Notes: generated by a model not told the origin, from the letters alone. A stretch of 36,739 nt of DNA from Limosilactobacillus alvi (GCF_016900115.1 NZ_JACJJQ010000018.1:1-36739), one strand, 5' to 3'. Positions 8,403-16,561 are shown, counted from the first letter of the stretch. Translations and numbers: made by a program.

Positions 8403-8665
8403 AAAAAAGCGCCCCCTGTTCGACTGAACAGAGGACGCTTCCGCGTGGTACCACCCCACTTTAGGCTAATTTAGCCCCTTAGGCATACGGGATTTACTCC
8501 GATATGCTGCACGATAATGGGTGCTACCAGCTAGCCTCGAAAAGCTAGCATTTAGTTAAAGGCCTTTCCGTTTTTTAGCTAAAGAAACTTTTCACCAACC
8601 AGTTCCTCGCTGAGCTTAACTAAGAAACTACTAATGCCTTTAGAAAATTTGTCGAATTGATTGTT
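8403..8665 (-). promoter_or_regulatory. T-box leader of the PanE-like gene, specifier unresolved
   Basis: Reading the minus strand: a basal helix AAAGGC/GCCTTT, AGTA on the 5' side of the specifier loop, AGCGAGG at the apex, and a 3' loop reading ACGGAAAGG before CCTTT. The T-box core GGGGTGGTACCACGCGG is followed by a terminator whose arms (AGCGTCCTCTGTTC and GAACAGGGGGCGCT) end in six T residues (8403-8440). TGGT implies a tRNA with discriminator A. Depending on register the codon is AGG (Arg) or AAG/AAA (Lys); I cannot decide. Confidence 0.88.
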
Positions 8666-8668
8666 GAT

Positions 8669-8697
8669 ATCCTAACAGATTGCAATTTGCTCGTCAA
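8669..8697 (-). promoter_or_regulatory. Promoter of the PanE-like T-box transcript
   Basis: On the minus strand: TTGACG (8692-8697), 17-bp spacer, TAGGAT (8669-8674). It lies downstream of the stop codon of the PTS-like gene, so the reductase has its own transcript. Confidence 0.7.
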
Positions 8698-8730
8698 TAG
8701 TAATATTAAAAAAGTCTAATTATTTTTTAA

Positions 8731-9789
8731 CTAAGCATTTAAATTAACGTACCAATCATCTTCATTGACGATATGAAAGACGTCTTTACATAAGTGGTAG
8801 GACAGAAGAGCAACGATGATCGGGAGGATAAAGTACATCCCAGCGACAATCAAAAAGTTATGCAGAGGGCTACCTGATAGATACGTAAAAGCATTAATTG
8901 GACCAACGGGGAAACCAAATCCAGCATAAGCAGCCCCATTCTTCATTTGGACAAACGAATCAATAAACCCAGCGATCCCCCCAGAAATAGCAATTGGGAT
9001 TAACATTTGGGGATGCTTTAAAAAATTGGCCAGCATCATTTTGACTGATCCAAAGGCCATTGCAACAACTAGTCCTTTCCCGTTAACCTTTGAAACCGCA
9101 TAGGCGACGGTAAAGAAACAAGCAGTAATTCCGACAGAAGCGGCCCCACCGGCAATCCCGGAAATCCCAAAAGCATAGGCTAAACCGACAGTAGAAAGTG
9201 GGGTAGCAATAATCACCGCAAAGGAAAGCCCCAGAATTGTACACATTGGTAATGGTTGGAGCTTTGTCACTTGGTTTAAGAAAGCCCCAACGGTTGTAGT
9301 AACCATGTGAACGTACGGATAGGTCCAAACTCCAAAACCGCCGATTGCACAGGCGCCAATGATTGGATCCCAGATAATTGACCAGCTACCTACATATGGC
9401 CGGATGATAAAAATCACACTAATTGCAATCGCGGTAATTAAGATGATATTAATTAGATCCCCCATCCCAATTAAGGTATAGGTACCATCTTTAGCTGAAT
9501 AGGCAACTGCTCCAGAACCAATTAAGGTTGCAAGAGCGACACTGGTTTTTTCAATCATTGAAAAGCCAAATTGACCGGCCGCTAGGGCCCCGCAAAGGAC
9601 AGGAACAGCATACATGGCCATATTTGTAACCATATTTAAAGTTGCCCAAAACGGCCCGTGGTTAGCCAAAGCTTGAAAAAGGGGACCGACAATTGCACTT
9701 GGGGTGACTGAGACAACGATTGCCATCGCAACAGCTGACATGAGCTTGTTCCAGAAATCGTTAACTGAATATTTACGTAGTTCTTGCAT
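8731..9789 (-). CDS. PTS IIC-like integral membrane protein (PTS_EIIC_2 family)
   Basis: 352 aa, strongly hydrophobic, with about nine to ten predicted membrane segments rich in glycine and alanine (for example GIAGGAASVGITACFFTVAY). It matches the PTS_EIIC_2 group of putative sugar transport subunits, which lack fused IIA or IIB domains. No partner PTS components are nearby, so transport by phosphotransfer is uncertain. GGAGGG precedes the ATG. It is divergent from the aminotransferase gene, sharing a 278-nt AT-rich gap with a short hairpin near 9925-9945. Confidence 0.75.
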   Translation of the reverse strand: MQELRKYSVNDFWNKLMSAVAMAIVVSVTPSAIVGPLFQALANHGPFWATLNMVTNMAMYAVPVLCGALAAGQFGFSMIEKTSVALATLIGSGAVAYSAKDGTYTLIGMGDLINIILITAIAISVIFIIRPYVGSWSIIWDPIIGACAIGGFGVWTYPYVHMVTTTVGAFLNQVTKLQPLPMCTILGLSFAVIIATPLSTVGLAYAFGISGIAGGAASVGITACFFTVAYAVSKVNGKGLVVAMAFGSVKMMLANFLKHPQMLIPIAISGGIAGFIDSFVQMKNGAAYAGFGFPVGPINAFTYLSGSPLHNFLIVAGMYFILPIIVALLSYHLCKDVFHIVNEDDWYVNLNA

Positions 9790-10067
9790 GAAACTCCCTC
9801 CAAATAGATGAGAATATCTTAATTATTAATGAAAATATATATTCGTTTGTTTTCGCTTACAAAGTATAAATATTTTTTTGATATTTATACTTAAAAGCTA
9901 GAATACATCAAGATTTTAACGGACTTGATTAGAAAAATCAATCTTTTAGCAGATTTATTTTGCTTAACTTAATTGTGAATAAAAATTACAAATTGCTTGT
10001 ATTAAACATTTAAGGAGTGTATGATACTTAATTATAAAATGATTAGATTCTGTAAGGAGGAACTAAT

Positions 10068-11219
10068 ATGGATCAGACCTTTTTAAATCAAGCTTATCAA
10101 AATCCAACGCCAAATATTTTAGCGGATGTTTGCGAGAAGGCCGCCACAATGGATAATGTGATTGACTTATCAATTGGGGATCCAGATCTCCCGACACCAG
10201 TTGCAATTACTGAAGCAGCTTTTGCAGCTGTTAAAGCGGGGGATAGCCATTACACAGCTGCAATGGGTAAGCCGGAATTACGAACAGCGATCGCGGATTT
10301 TTATACTCAACGATTTAGTCGGCCAACCCAATCCAATCAAGTAATGGTAACCGTCGGGGCTGAACATGCTTTGTTCCTTGTCTTACAGGCAATTCTTAAT
10401 CCAGGTGAAGAGGTCATTGTTTTAGAACCAAGTTTTTCACCATATATTGCCCAAGTTAAATTAGCCCAGGGAGTACCTGTTGAAGTAGCAACGGATGCGA
10501 CGAAGGGATTTGCCTTAGACATTGATGCCATAAAAAAAGCGTTGACCCCAAAGACAAAAGCGATTGTCATTAATTCCCCAAATAATCCAACGGGGAATGC
10601 ATTAACAGTTGCGGAAGCAAAAGCGCTGGCAAAAATTGCCATTGAAAATGATTTGATGATTTTAAGTGATGAAATTTACGCTGATTACGTGGAACCAGGG
10701 GTTGAATTTGTATCACCTGCAACCTATGCGCCAGAAAATACGGTGATCGTTAGTGGCTTTTCCAAGAATTTTGCCATGACGGGTTGGCGGATTGGCTATG
10801 TGGTTGGCCCAGATTGGCTGGTCAAAGCGGCTGGCGAAGTTAATGATGCAGTTACTTTCGCAGCCCCAACTCCATCGCAAGATGCTGCCCTCTATGCCTT
10901 AGCACACTATGATGAATTAACGGCTCCAGTAGTAAGTGAATTTAAAAAGCGGTTGGCTTATTTAAACCAAGCTTTGGCAGAGGTTAGTTGGTTGAAATTA
11001 ACACCGTCAATGGGAAGTATTTATCTATTTCCGAACATCCAGGCAACAGGAATGGATTCTTTGAGTTTTGCTGATAAGTTATTGAATGAAGCAGGAATTT
11101 TAGTGGTACCTGGTGTGGCCTTTGGTCAAGCTGGTGAAGGCTTTGTTCGGATTGCAGCAACCCAAAAACAAGCCGTCTTAGAAGAAGCCGTAAAGCGGAT
11201 GAAAAAATTGGAGTGGTAA
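10068..11219 (+). CDS. Class I/II PLP-dependent aminotransferase
   Basis: 383 aa, fold type I. Visible are SPNNPTGN (170-177) with the PLP-contacting Asn, DEIYADY (201-207), the Schiff-base lysine K233 in SGFSKNFAMTGWRIGY, and the carboxylate-binding arginine further on. The family transfers amino groups between amino acids and 2-oxo acids; length and motifs resemble PatA/aspartate-type enzymes, and substrate cannot be fixed. AAGGAGG precedes the ATG. Its stop lies 2 nt before the start of the 2-hydroxyacid dehydrogenase, whose ribosome binding site is inside this gene, so the pair is a tight operon. The pairing implies amino acid to 2-oxo acid to 2-hydroxy acid conversion. Confidence 0.88.
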   Translation: MDQTFLNQAYQNPTPNILADVCEKAATMDNVIDLSIGDPDLPTPVAITEAAFAAVKAGDSHYTAAMGKPELRTAIADFYTQRFSRPTQSNQVMVTVGAEHALFLVLQAILNPGEEVIVLEPSFSPYIAQVKLAQGVPVEVATDATKGFALDIDAIKKALTPKTKAIVINSPNNPTGNALTVAEAKALAKIAIENDLMILSDEIYADYVEPGVEFVSPATYAPENTVIVSGFSKNFAMTGWRIGYVVGPDWLVKAAGEVNDAVTFAAPTPSQDAALYALAHYDELTAPVVSEFKKRLAYLNQALAEVSWLKLTPSMGSIYLFPNIQATGMDSLSFADKLLNEAGILVVPGVAFGQAGEGFVRIAATQKQAVLEEAVKRMKKLEW

Positions 11220-11221
11220 AC

Positions 11222-12211
11222 ATGAAAAAGATTATTATGTATGCCGTTTTAGATGTTGAACAACCCTTTATTGATGCTTACGCCAAAGCCCACAACGTTG
11301 AAATTAAGTCAGTGGCCGAACGATTAACGCCAGAAACTGTTGGCTGGGCAAAGGGGTTTGATGGGATTGATATTCAACAAACTATCCCGTTGGATCCTTC
11401 GATTTATCCAACTTTAAAATCGTTTGGAATTAAACAAATTACGGCCCGAATGGTTGGTTTTGACTTTATTGACTTAAAATTAGCGAAGGAAAATGGGCTA
11501 ATAGTTACTAACGTACCGGCTTATTCACCGCGAGCAATTGCTGAAATGGGCTTAACCCAAGCACTCCGATTGGTTCGTAAGTTAGGGTACTATGATGATC
11601 GGATGGATCGGCTTGATTTTCGGTGGTCTGGATTAGAAAGTACCGAAATTTACAATTTAACGGTAGGAATTATTGGAGCTGGTCATATTGGAGGTGCAAC
11701 TGCCCAATTATACTCAGCTTTAGGTGCAAAAGTAATTGCAGTTGATCCGGTTCACCATGCTGAATTGGAACCGTATTTGTCCTATACGGATTTAGACAGG
11801 GTTCTTAAAGAGCCAGACATTGTAACGATTCACACACCATTAAATAACGAAACATCAGCAATGTTAAATGCTGAAGCTTTCAAGAAAATGAAGCCATCCG
11901 CTTACTTGATTAATATGGCCCGAGGTGGATTAGTAGTAACAGATGACTTAATTGCTGCCCTCCAAAACCACGAAATTGCCGGGGCGGCTTTAGATACCTT
12001 AGCTGATGAAGGTCAATTCTTTGAAAAGCAAGCTCAACCAGAAGAAATTCCGGAAGATTACAAGATCTTACGGGCGATGCCAAACGTCTTAATTTCACCT
12101 CACAGTGCTTTCTACACCGATACAGCCATGCGGAACATTGTTGAGATGGGACTTGATGATGTGATGTTAATTTTGGATGGTAAGCGGCCTAACTATCCGG
12201 TTGTGGAATAA
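11222..12211 (+). CDS. D-isomer-specific 2-hydroxyacid dehydrogenase (D-lactate dehydrogenase family)
   Basis: 329 aa from ATG 11222 (site TTGGAGTGG); a GTG 9 nt earlier overlaps the upstream stop and is less likely. The NAD-binding motif GAGHIG is at 152-157. The catalytic triad is R234 (MARGG), E263 (LADEG) and H294 (SPHSAF). It reduces 2-oxo acids to D-2-hydroxy acids with NADH; D-lactate, D-hydroxyisocaproate or phenyllactate are possible products. Operon position after an aminotransferase favours amino-acid-derived 2-oxo acids over a housekeeping fermentative role, but that is inference. Confidence 0.88.
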   Translation: MKKIIMYAVLDVEQPFIDAYAKAHNVEIKSVAERLTPETVGWAKGFDGIDIQQTIPLDPSIYPTLKSFGIKQITARMVGFDFIDLKLAKENGLIVTNVPAYSPRAIAEMGLTQALRLVRKLGYYDDRMDRLDFRWSGLESTEIYNLTVGIIGAGHIGGATAQLYSALGAKVIAVDPVHHAELEPYLSYTDLDRVLKEPDIVTIHTPLNNETSAMLNAEAFKKMKPSAYLINMARGGLVVTDDLIAALQNHEIAGAALDTLADEGQFFEKQAQPEEIPEDYKILRAMPNVLISPHSAFYTDTAMRNIVEMGLDDVMLILDGKRPNYPVVE

Positions 12212-12218
12212 AAAAGAA

Positions 12219-12260
12219 AGAGAGGGTGAGAAGAAACTCGTGTTTCTTCTCACCCTCTCT
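12219..12260 (+). terminator. 19-bp perfect hairpin after the dehydrogenase gene (end of repeat B)
   Basis: AGAGAGGGTGAGAAGAAAC and its exact complement surround TCGT. It starts 8 nt past the stop codon. The T tail is weak. It is also the terminal palindrome of repeat copy B. Confidence 0.65.
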
Positions 12261-12447
12261 TGCATCTCCGAATGTTACTCAGTAACTAAGGTCAAAGCAG
12301 TAGCTGAATGGCAGTTGCTTCCCTGACGGTCACACCAACCGATTCAGCCTTGCATGGGCTCACAAACGCCAAACCAGTTAGTCGGCTCCAAATCATAGCC
12401 TTAGAGGAGCTTTTTCCCATCTTCATTCATTAACATCAATTTCCTCA
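12219..12447 (-). repeat. Inverted copy (B) of the dispersed intergenic repeat
   Basis: The reverse complement matches copy A over about 150 bp nearly base for base (GGTTTGGCGTTTGTGAGCCC through GTTACTGAGTAACATTCGG). It also matches upstream (ATTGATGTT, GGGAAAAAGCTCCT). The 79-nt internal hairpin of copy A is missing almost exactly between its basal arms. The hairpin sequence differs from A but remains perfectly paired. Confidence 0.82.
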
Positions 12448-12488
12448 TGCCCAGCATAGCCTAAATGAACTTGATCAATGAAGAAAAA

Positions 12489-12617
12489 AGCCACCAATCA
12501 AGGTTAGGTAGCCCAATTATGTCTGTTTATGATATTGAAAGCACCATTCTAATATTTATGGAAAATGGTGTTTTCAAATCTGGATTGGCTACGTTCCAAC
12601 CTTTTAGATTGGTGGCT
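12489..12617 (-). terminator. 129-nt nested hairpin ending in a T run, after the trpXYZ-type operon
   Basis: Outer arms AGCCACCAATC/GATTGGTGGCT, then AGGTT/AACCT, GTAGCC/GGCTAC and an inner hairpin CACCATT/AATGGTG, all nested. On the minus strand it is followed by six T residues (12484-12489), so it can terminate the transporter operon whose last stop is at 12660. It is far longer than an ordinary terminator. It could also be a processed 3'-UTR RNA or a small palindromic mobile element. Together with copy B it accounts for most of 12212-12659. Confidence 0.7.
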
Positions 12618-12659
12618 TAAATGTTTTTAGGACTTTTTTTGATGGTTGATAAACGTTAC

Positions 12660-13421
12660 TTATTCAAAGTATGCAGTTAATTTTTCCGGGGTTAGTTGGG
12701 CTTTTTCTTTACCAGTTATATCGGCGAGGATGCGGCCGGCTTTTAAAACTAAGAGCCGGTTTCCATACTTAATTGCATCTTCCATGTGATGAGTAATCAT
12801 TAAAGCAGTTAGGTGATCTTCTTGGATGCGCTGATTGGTTGCTTGCATCAAGGTTTCACTAGTGTGGGGATCTAAGGCAGCGGTGTGTTCATCTAGTAAA
12901 ATAATGTCAGGCCGTTTTAACGTTGCCATTAAGAAACTAAGCGCTTGTCGCTGGCCACCAGAAAGGGCACCGGTGGCTGTGTTAAGACGATCTTCAAGGC
13001 CGTTATTCATTGAAGCGGCAAGGATTTTAAATTCACTGAAGTGTTGCTTTAACCGCCTAAAAACAAGGCGTCGGCTTTGTCCCCGCCGTTTAGCAAGAAG
13101 AAGATTTTCAGCGACGGTCATCCGGGGAGCAGTCCCAAGTTTCGGGTCCTGAAAAACGCGACTTAAGAAACTAGTCCGGGTAACTTCGTTTTGATGAGTA
13201 ATATCTTGACCATTGTGTAAAACTTGTCCTTGGTCAGCAATCAAAGTCCCGCCAATTACATTGAAGAGGGTTGATTTCCCGGCCCCGTTGGTCCCAACGA
13301 TGGTGATGAAGTCACCAGGGTTAATCGTTAAATTTAAGTTTTTTAGAATCGTGGTCTCACTTGCAGTTCCCTTATTAACAATTGTTGAGACATTTTTGAG
13401 CTCTAAAATTGGTTTAGTCAT
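12660..13421 (-). CDS. trpZ: ABC transporter ATP-binding protein (TrpZ type)
   Basis: 253 aa. Walker A GTNGAGKST (43-51), signature LSGGQRQALSF, Walker B IILLDEHTAALDP and switch HHMED are present. The sequence resembles the COG1101 ATPases that pair with TrpX/TrpY-type components, where the residue after the Walker B aspartate is Glu followed by His. It is the last gene of a three-gene operon, overlapping the permease by 8 nt. It energises uptake of the ligand bound by the TrpX-type protein. The symbol rests on family plus the Trp attenuator upstream. Confidence 0.82.
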   Translation of the reverse strand: MTKPILELKNVSTIVNKGTASETTILKNLNLTINPGDFITIVGTNGAGKSTLFNVIGGTLIADQGQVLHNGQDITHQNEVTRTSFLSRVFQDPKLGTAPRMTVAENLLLAKRRGQSRRLVFRRLKQHFSEFKILAASMNNGLEDRLNTATGALSGGQRQALSFLMATLKRPDIILLDEHTAALDPHTSETLMQATNQRIQEDHLTALMITHHMEDAIKYGNRLLVLKAGRILADITGKEKAQLTPEKLTAYFE

Positions 13422-14316
13422 TAGTCTGGACCCCCTTTAGAATTGGCTTTTTAATGTTCAAAATTTTATCTAATTGCGGTAGCATCATGCAAAGAGCGAG
13501 CACGATTGAGGAAAGAAGGTTTAAATCGTTAGCGGAGAAGCCAAGTTGGAGAACGGCAAGTAATAATAAGCGATAAACGATACTCCCTAGGGTAACGGCC
13601 ACTAACCGTTGCCCTAGGGTAAGTTCACCGAAAGCGACTTCCCCAATGATGATTGAAGCAAGGGCGATTACGATCGTCCCAATTCCCATGTTAATGTCCG
13701 CATAACCATTGCTTTGCGCAACTAGAGCGCCACATAGGCCAACCAAACCGTTGGAAACCATTAAGCCAAAGATTACCATTTTGTTGGTTGAGATTCCCAT
13801 GGAACGTGCCATTGTTGGATTATCTCCGGTAGCAATGAAGGCTTGCCCGTATTCGGTGTTTAAAAATAAAACTAGGCAAATGGTAATGATTGAGATTACC
13901 CCCATTCCCATCACAACACTATCGAAGTATTGAGGGAGTTGTCGAAGAAACTGATTAGAGAAGAGGGTTTGTTGGCTTAATAAACTAAGATTCGATTTAT
14001 TCCCCATGATTCTTAAGTTAACCGAGTAAGCGGCAGTCATCGTTAAAATCCCCGCTAGCAAACTCGGAATTTTACCCTTGGTGGTTAATAAACCAGTGAT
14101 TAAGCCAGCAACCATCCCGGCCCCAAAGGCAGCTAACGAAGCTAAATATGGATTAACTCCATGAACGATTAAACTCACTGCGGTTGCGGCCCCGAGGGGA
14201 AAAGTTCCTTCAACCGTCATATCAGTCACATTTAGAATTCGAAAACTGAGGTAAAGCCCAAGCCCTAATAAAGCCCAGAGGAGTCCTTGCCCAATTGCGG
14301 AAGTTACTAATGCCAT
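13414..14316 (-). CDS. trpY: ABC transporter permease (TrpY type)
   Basis: 300 aa, about eight hydrophobic segments, COG4120 permease family related to branched-chain amino acid permeases (the opening GLYLSFRILNVTDMTVEGTF is family-like). Its start overlaps the stop of the binding protein by one base (TAATG), indicating translational coupling. It forms the membrane channel of the transporter. The substrate is inferred as tryptophan from the leader, not from this sequence. Confidence 0.82.
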   Translation of the reverse strand: MALVTSAIGQGLLWALLGLGLYLSFRILNVTDMTVEGTFPLGAATAVSLIVHGVNPYLASLAAFGAGMVAGLITGLLTTKGKIPSLLAGILTMTAAYSVNLRIMGNKSNLSLLSQQTLFSNQFLRQLPQYFDSVVMGMGVISIITICLVLFLNTEYGQAFIATGDNPTMARSMGISTNKMVIFGLMVSNGLVGLCGALVAQSNGYADINMGIGTIVIALASIIIGEVAFGELTLGQRLVAVTLGSIVYRLLLLAVLQLGFSANDLNLLSSIVLALCMMLPQLDKILNIKKPILKGVQTND

Positions 14317-15314
14317 TATTTAATCACCTCTCCATATTTTTCAGCTTTTTGTTGGAAATCTTTTGGAATAGTTAAACCCAGTTTTTGGGCTTGTTTGAGA
14401 TTTAAGATGGGTTCACCATGGCGAATGTATTCAATTGGAGTAGTGGCTGGTTTTTTATCTCCTCGAAGAATAGCAGCGGTCACTTTGGCTCCCTCTTGGC
14501 CCATCTTGTATTGGTTAATACTGTAAGTAGCTACCCCACCTTGTTTTACCATTGTATCAACGGCAGGGAAGACCGGTTTATTAACGGCATCAGCATTTTT
14601 AACCAAGGTTTGCATTGCGCCAGCAATTGTATTATCAGTTGGAACAATGACAGCATCGACTTCGTTTAACATTGTCTGCGAAACCTGATTTAGATCGTTA
14701 CTATTAGAAATCGAGTATGATTTTAAATTCATCCCCATTTTCTTTGCCTGTTTAACAAAGATTTCATGTTCAGAAGCGGCGGATGGATCCGATGAAGTGT
14801 AAATGATCCCAAAGGTTTTCGCGTGGGGCATAAACGCTTTAACCAACTGTAATTGTTCTTTAACCGGGGCTTGGCCAGAGATCCCGGTAATATTTCCACC
14901 AGGGTGACGATTGTTTTTTACGAGGCCAGCTCCTTGGGGATCAGTAACGGCTCCTAAAACAATTGGAGTTTTTGAAGTAGTGTTAGCTAAAGCTTGAGAA
15001 GCCGGGGTGGTAATTCCAAATAGGATCGTGGAATGATCATTAACCAACTTGTTAGCCATGGTTTTAAGGTTCGATTGATCACCATTAGCGTTTTGATATT
15101 CAATTGTCACGTTTTTACCGTCATGGTAGCCTTCTTTAGCTAATTCATCGCGGAAACCCTTATAAATTTGATCCAGAGCGGGGTGATGCATTAGGGTTAA
15201 AACCCCAACTTTTGGTTTTTGGTGAAGGCCCAAACCATTACCTCCATTATTGGTAAAGAAAGCGACCCCGAGAAAAACCACTAAAATGGCAATCAGGGAA
15301 TACATTCGTTTCAT
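14316..15314 (-). CDS. trpX: ABC transporter substrate-binding protein (TrpX type)
   Basis: 332 aa, COG2984/TrpX family. The N-terminus is a single hydrophobic anchor (YSLIAILVVFLGVAFF) without a lipobox cysteine, so it is probably membrane-tethered by an uncleaved helix. The core has the type I periplasmic-binding fold with KVGVLTLMHHPALDQIYKGF and GAVTDPQGAGLV. GGAGGAG lies upstream of the ATG. It is the first gene of the operon, about 250 nt from the promoter with the Trp leader between. In streptococci this family is linked to tryptophan uptake, and the tandem-Trp leader supports the same here. Confidence 0.85.
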   Translation of the reverse strand: MKRMYSLIAILVVFLGVAFFTNNGGNGLGLHQKPKVGVLTLMHHPALDQIYKGFRDELAKEGYHDGKNVTIEYQNANGDQSNLKTMANKLVNDHSTILFGITTPASQALANTTSKTPIVLGAVTDPQGAGLVKNNRHPGGNITGISGQAPVKEQLQLVKAFMPHAKTFGIIYTSSDPSAASEHEIFVKQAKKMGMNLKSYSISNSNDLNQVSQTMLNEVDAVIVPTDNTIAGAMQTLVKNADAVNKPVFPAVDTMVKQGGVATYSINQYKMGQEGAKVTAAILRGDKKPATTPIEYIRHGEPILNLKQAQKLGLTIPKDFQQKAEKYGEVIK

Positions 15315-15384
15315 TATTTCTCCTCCTCAATGGTATTTCAAATAAATCAAAACGAGGGGACCTAGTACAGGCCCCCTCGCTAGC

Positions 15385-15501
15385 AAAAGAAAAGCCCGTA
15401 CGTAGGATCCGTACGGGCACTAAAATTTCACCGCCGGTACAGATGCAATCTGAAAGAGTATCAGGTTACATCCGTCAGACGGGTAACCTGAATTACCGGC
15501 T
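15385..15501 (-). promoter_or_regulatory. Trp attenuator: competing hairpins and terminator
   Basis: Four competing segments on the minus strand. Segment 1, GCCGGTA (15494-15500), covers the end of the leader peptide. Segment 2, CTGTACCGGC (15433-15442), can pair with 1 through TACCGGC. Segment 3, GCCCGTACGG (15409-15418), is the terminator 5' arm and can pair with 2 over 10 positions with one mismatch and one G-U pair. Segment 4, CGTACGGGC (15394-15402), pairs with 3 to form the terminator, followed by TTTTCTTTT. An additional 8-bp hairpin (15462-15490) sits between 1 and 2. Ribosome stalling at the Trp codons would hide segment 1 and favour 2:3 (read-through); release at the stop favours 1:2 and 3:4 (termination). 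Confidence 0.82.
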
Positions 15502-15540
15502 TTGCCACCAAGTCTTTAATTGTAAACTTGCGTAATTCAT
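15493..15540 (-). CDS. Tryptophan leader peptide (15 aa, tandem Trp codons)
   Basis: Encodes MNYASLQLKTWWQSR and a TAA stop. AAAGGAG (15550-15556) sits 9 nt upstream of the ATG, directly behind a strong promoter. The two adjacent TGG codons (15505-15510) are immediately followed by the codons that form the first arm of the attenuator. Layout and composition parallel E. coli TrpL (a 14-residue peptide with WW), although the sequence is unrelated. The peptide probably has no function beyond sensing charged tRNA-Trp. It is too short for gene finders. Confidence 0.85.
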   Translation of the reverse strand: MNYASLQLKTWWQSR

Positions 15541-15570
15541 GGTTTCGTACTCCTTTGTTTTGATATTTAA

Positions 15571-15599
15571 ATGTTAACTGAGCTAGGAAAATCTGTCAA
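15571..15599 (-). promoter_or_regulatory. Promoter of the Trp leader/trpXYZ operon
   Basis: Minus strand TTGACA (15594-15599), 17-bp spacer, TAACAT (15571-15576). The predicted start near 15564 leaves a short 5' end before the leader-peptide ribosome binding site. Confidence 0.8.
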
Positions 15600-15690
15600 G
15601 CTTAAATTAAAAAGTAATGAGAAAAAATTGATCAAGATAACCTAAGAAAACGTGAACTAATGGTAAAATAAGACAAACAGGGGGGATAAG

Positions 15691-16479
15691 ATGGAGTACA
15701 TTTTTGCAAGTGATCCACATGGGACTGGTCAGCCATGGATTGAATTAGTCAAAGCGGCAGAGAAAAAATATCCCCAAGCAAAAATTATTTTTGGCGGGGA
15801 CTACATTGATCGGCGAAAATTTAGTCAAGAAACAATTAAGTTTGTGAAAAATCAGGAAGCCCAGCGGGATGCGATAGTGTTGATCGGTAATCACGAAGCG
15901 TTGATGTTTGATTTTGTTGAGAAAGGTGATCAAACTTGGTTGTTAAATCAGAATAAAGTCACGGTAAAATCGTTGCTTGGGCGCCATTATCCAACTGAGC
16001 AACTCCGTAAAAAATTAGCGGCTAATCCCTTGTACCGGTATCTATTTCAACATGTAAATCGGTTAGTTTACGCAACAAACCACTTAATTTTTGTCCATGC
16101 TGGAGTTCCATTAGATGGTCAAGCAGGTTCTCGAGAATATGATCTATGGGCTCGGGAAGAATATTGGTACGGTGAAAGCCATCACAACCAACTTTCCCAG
16201 ATCTTTGCTCATAATCAGACTGGAAAAACCATTGTCGTTGGTCACACCCCAACCTGCTTAATTCGTGGGGTTCTTGACGGTGATGTACCGGCAGGACAAC
16301 CGGAAATTATTGGCTATCAAGAGGGACCAACGAACGATTGCCCGGTGGTGAAAGTGCAGTATGCGGGAGAACCCGCTCGTTACTTTACCGACGGGGGATG
16401 CCAACCACAAGTTCCGCAAAATAATGGAAATGTCTGTGTTTTTGCGGAAGATGGTTCACTAATTGAGGTATTTAATTAA
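15691..16479 (+). CDS. Metallophosphoesterase, serine/threonine phosphatase-like
   Basis: 262 aa. Calcineurin-type dinuclear metal motifs are D8-x-H10, GDYIDR (36-41), GNHE (66-69), a later HAG and VGHTPT. This arrangement is that of PPP-family phosphatases and of bis(5'-nucleosyl)-tetraphosphatase relatives. Substrate could be a phosphoprotein or a dinucleotide polyphosphate. GGGGGGAT precedes the ATG. Apparently monocistronic; divergent from the Trp transporter. Confidence 0.85.
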   Translation: MEYIFASDPHGTGQPWIELVKAAEKKYPQAKIIFGGDYIDRRKFSQETIKFVKNQEAQRDAIVLIGNHEALMFDFVEKGDQTWLLNQNKVTVKSLLGRHYPTEQLRKKLAANPLYRYLFQHVNRLVYATNHLIFVHAGVPLDGQAGSREYDLWAREEYWYGESHHNQLSQIFAHNQTGKTIVVGHTPTCLIRGVLDGDVPAGQPEIIGYQEGPTNDCPVVKVQYAGEPARYFTDGGCQPQVPQNNGNVCVFAEDGSLIEVFN

Positions 16480-16561
16480 TTGCATGGGTGAAAGTTATAT
16501 TTTTTGTTCCGCAAATGTTCAACAAAAATTTATGCGCATAGTGTTATAGGAAAAACAAAAA

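Noticed and set aside
15385-15501. A metabolite riboswitch (FMN, TPP or c-di-GMP type) before trpX
   Set aside because: Short resemblances such as ACCGGCGG and AACCTGAT do not extend to the conserved cores. The translated frame with tandem Trp codons and the competing hairpins explain the region better.
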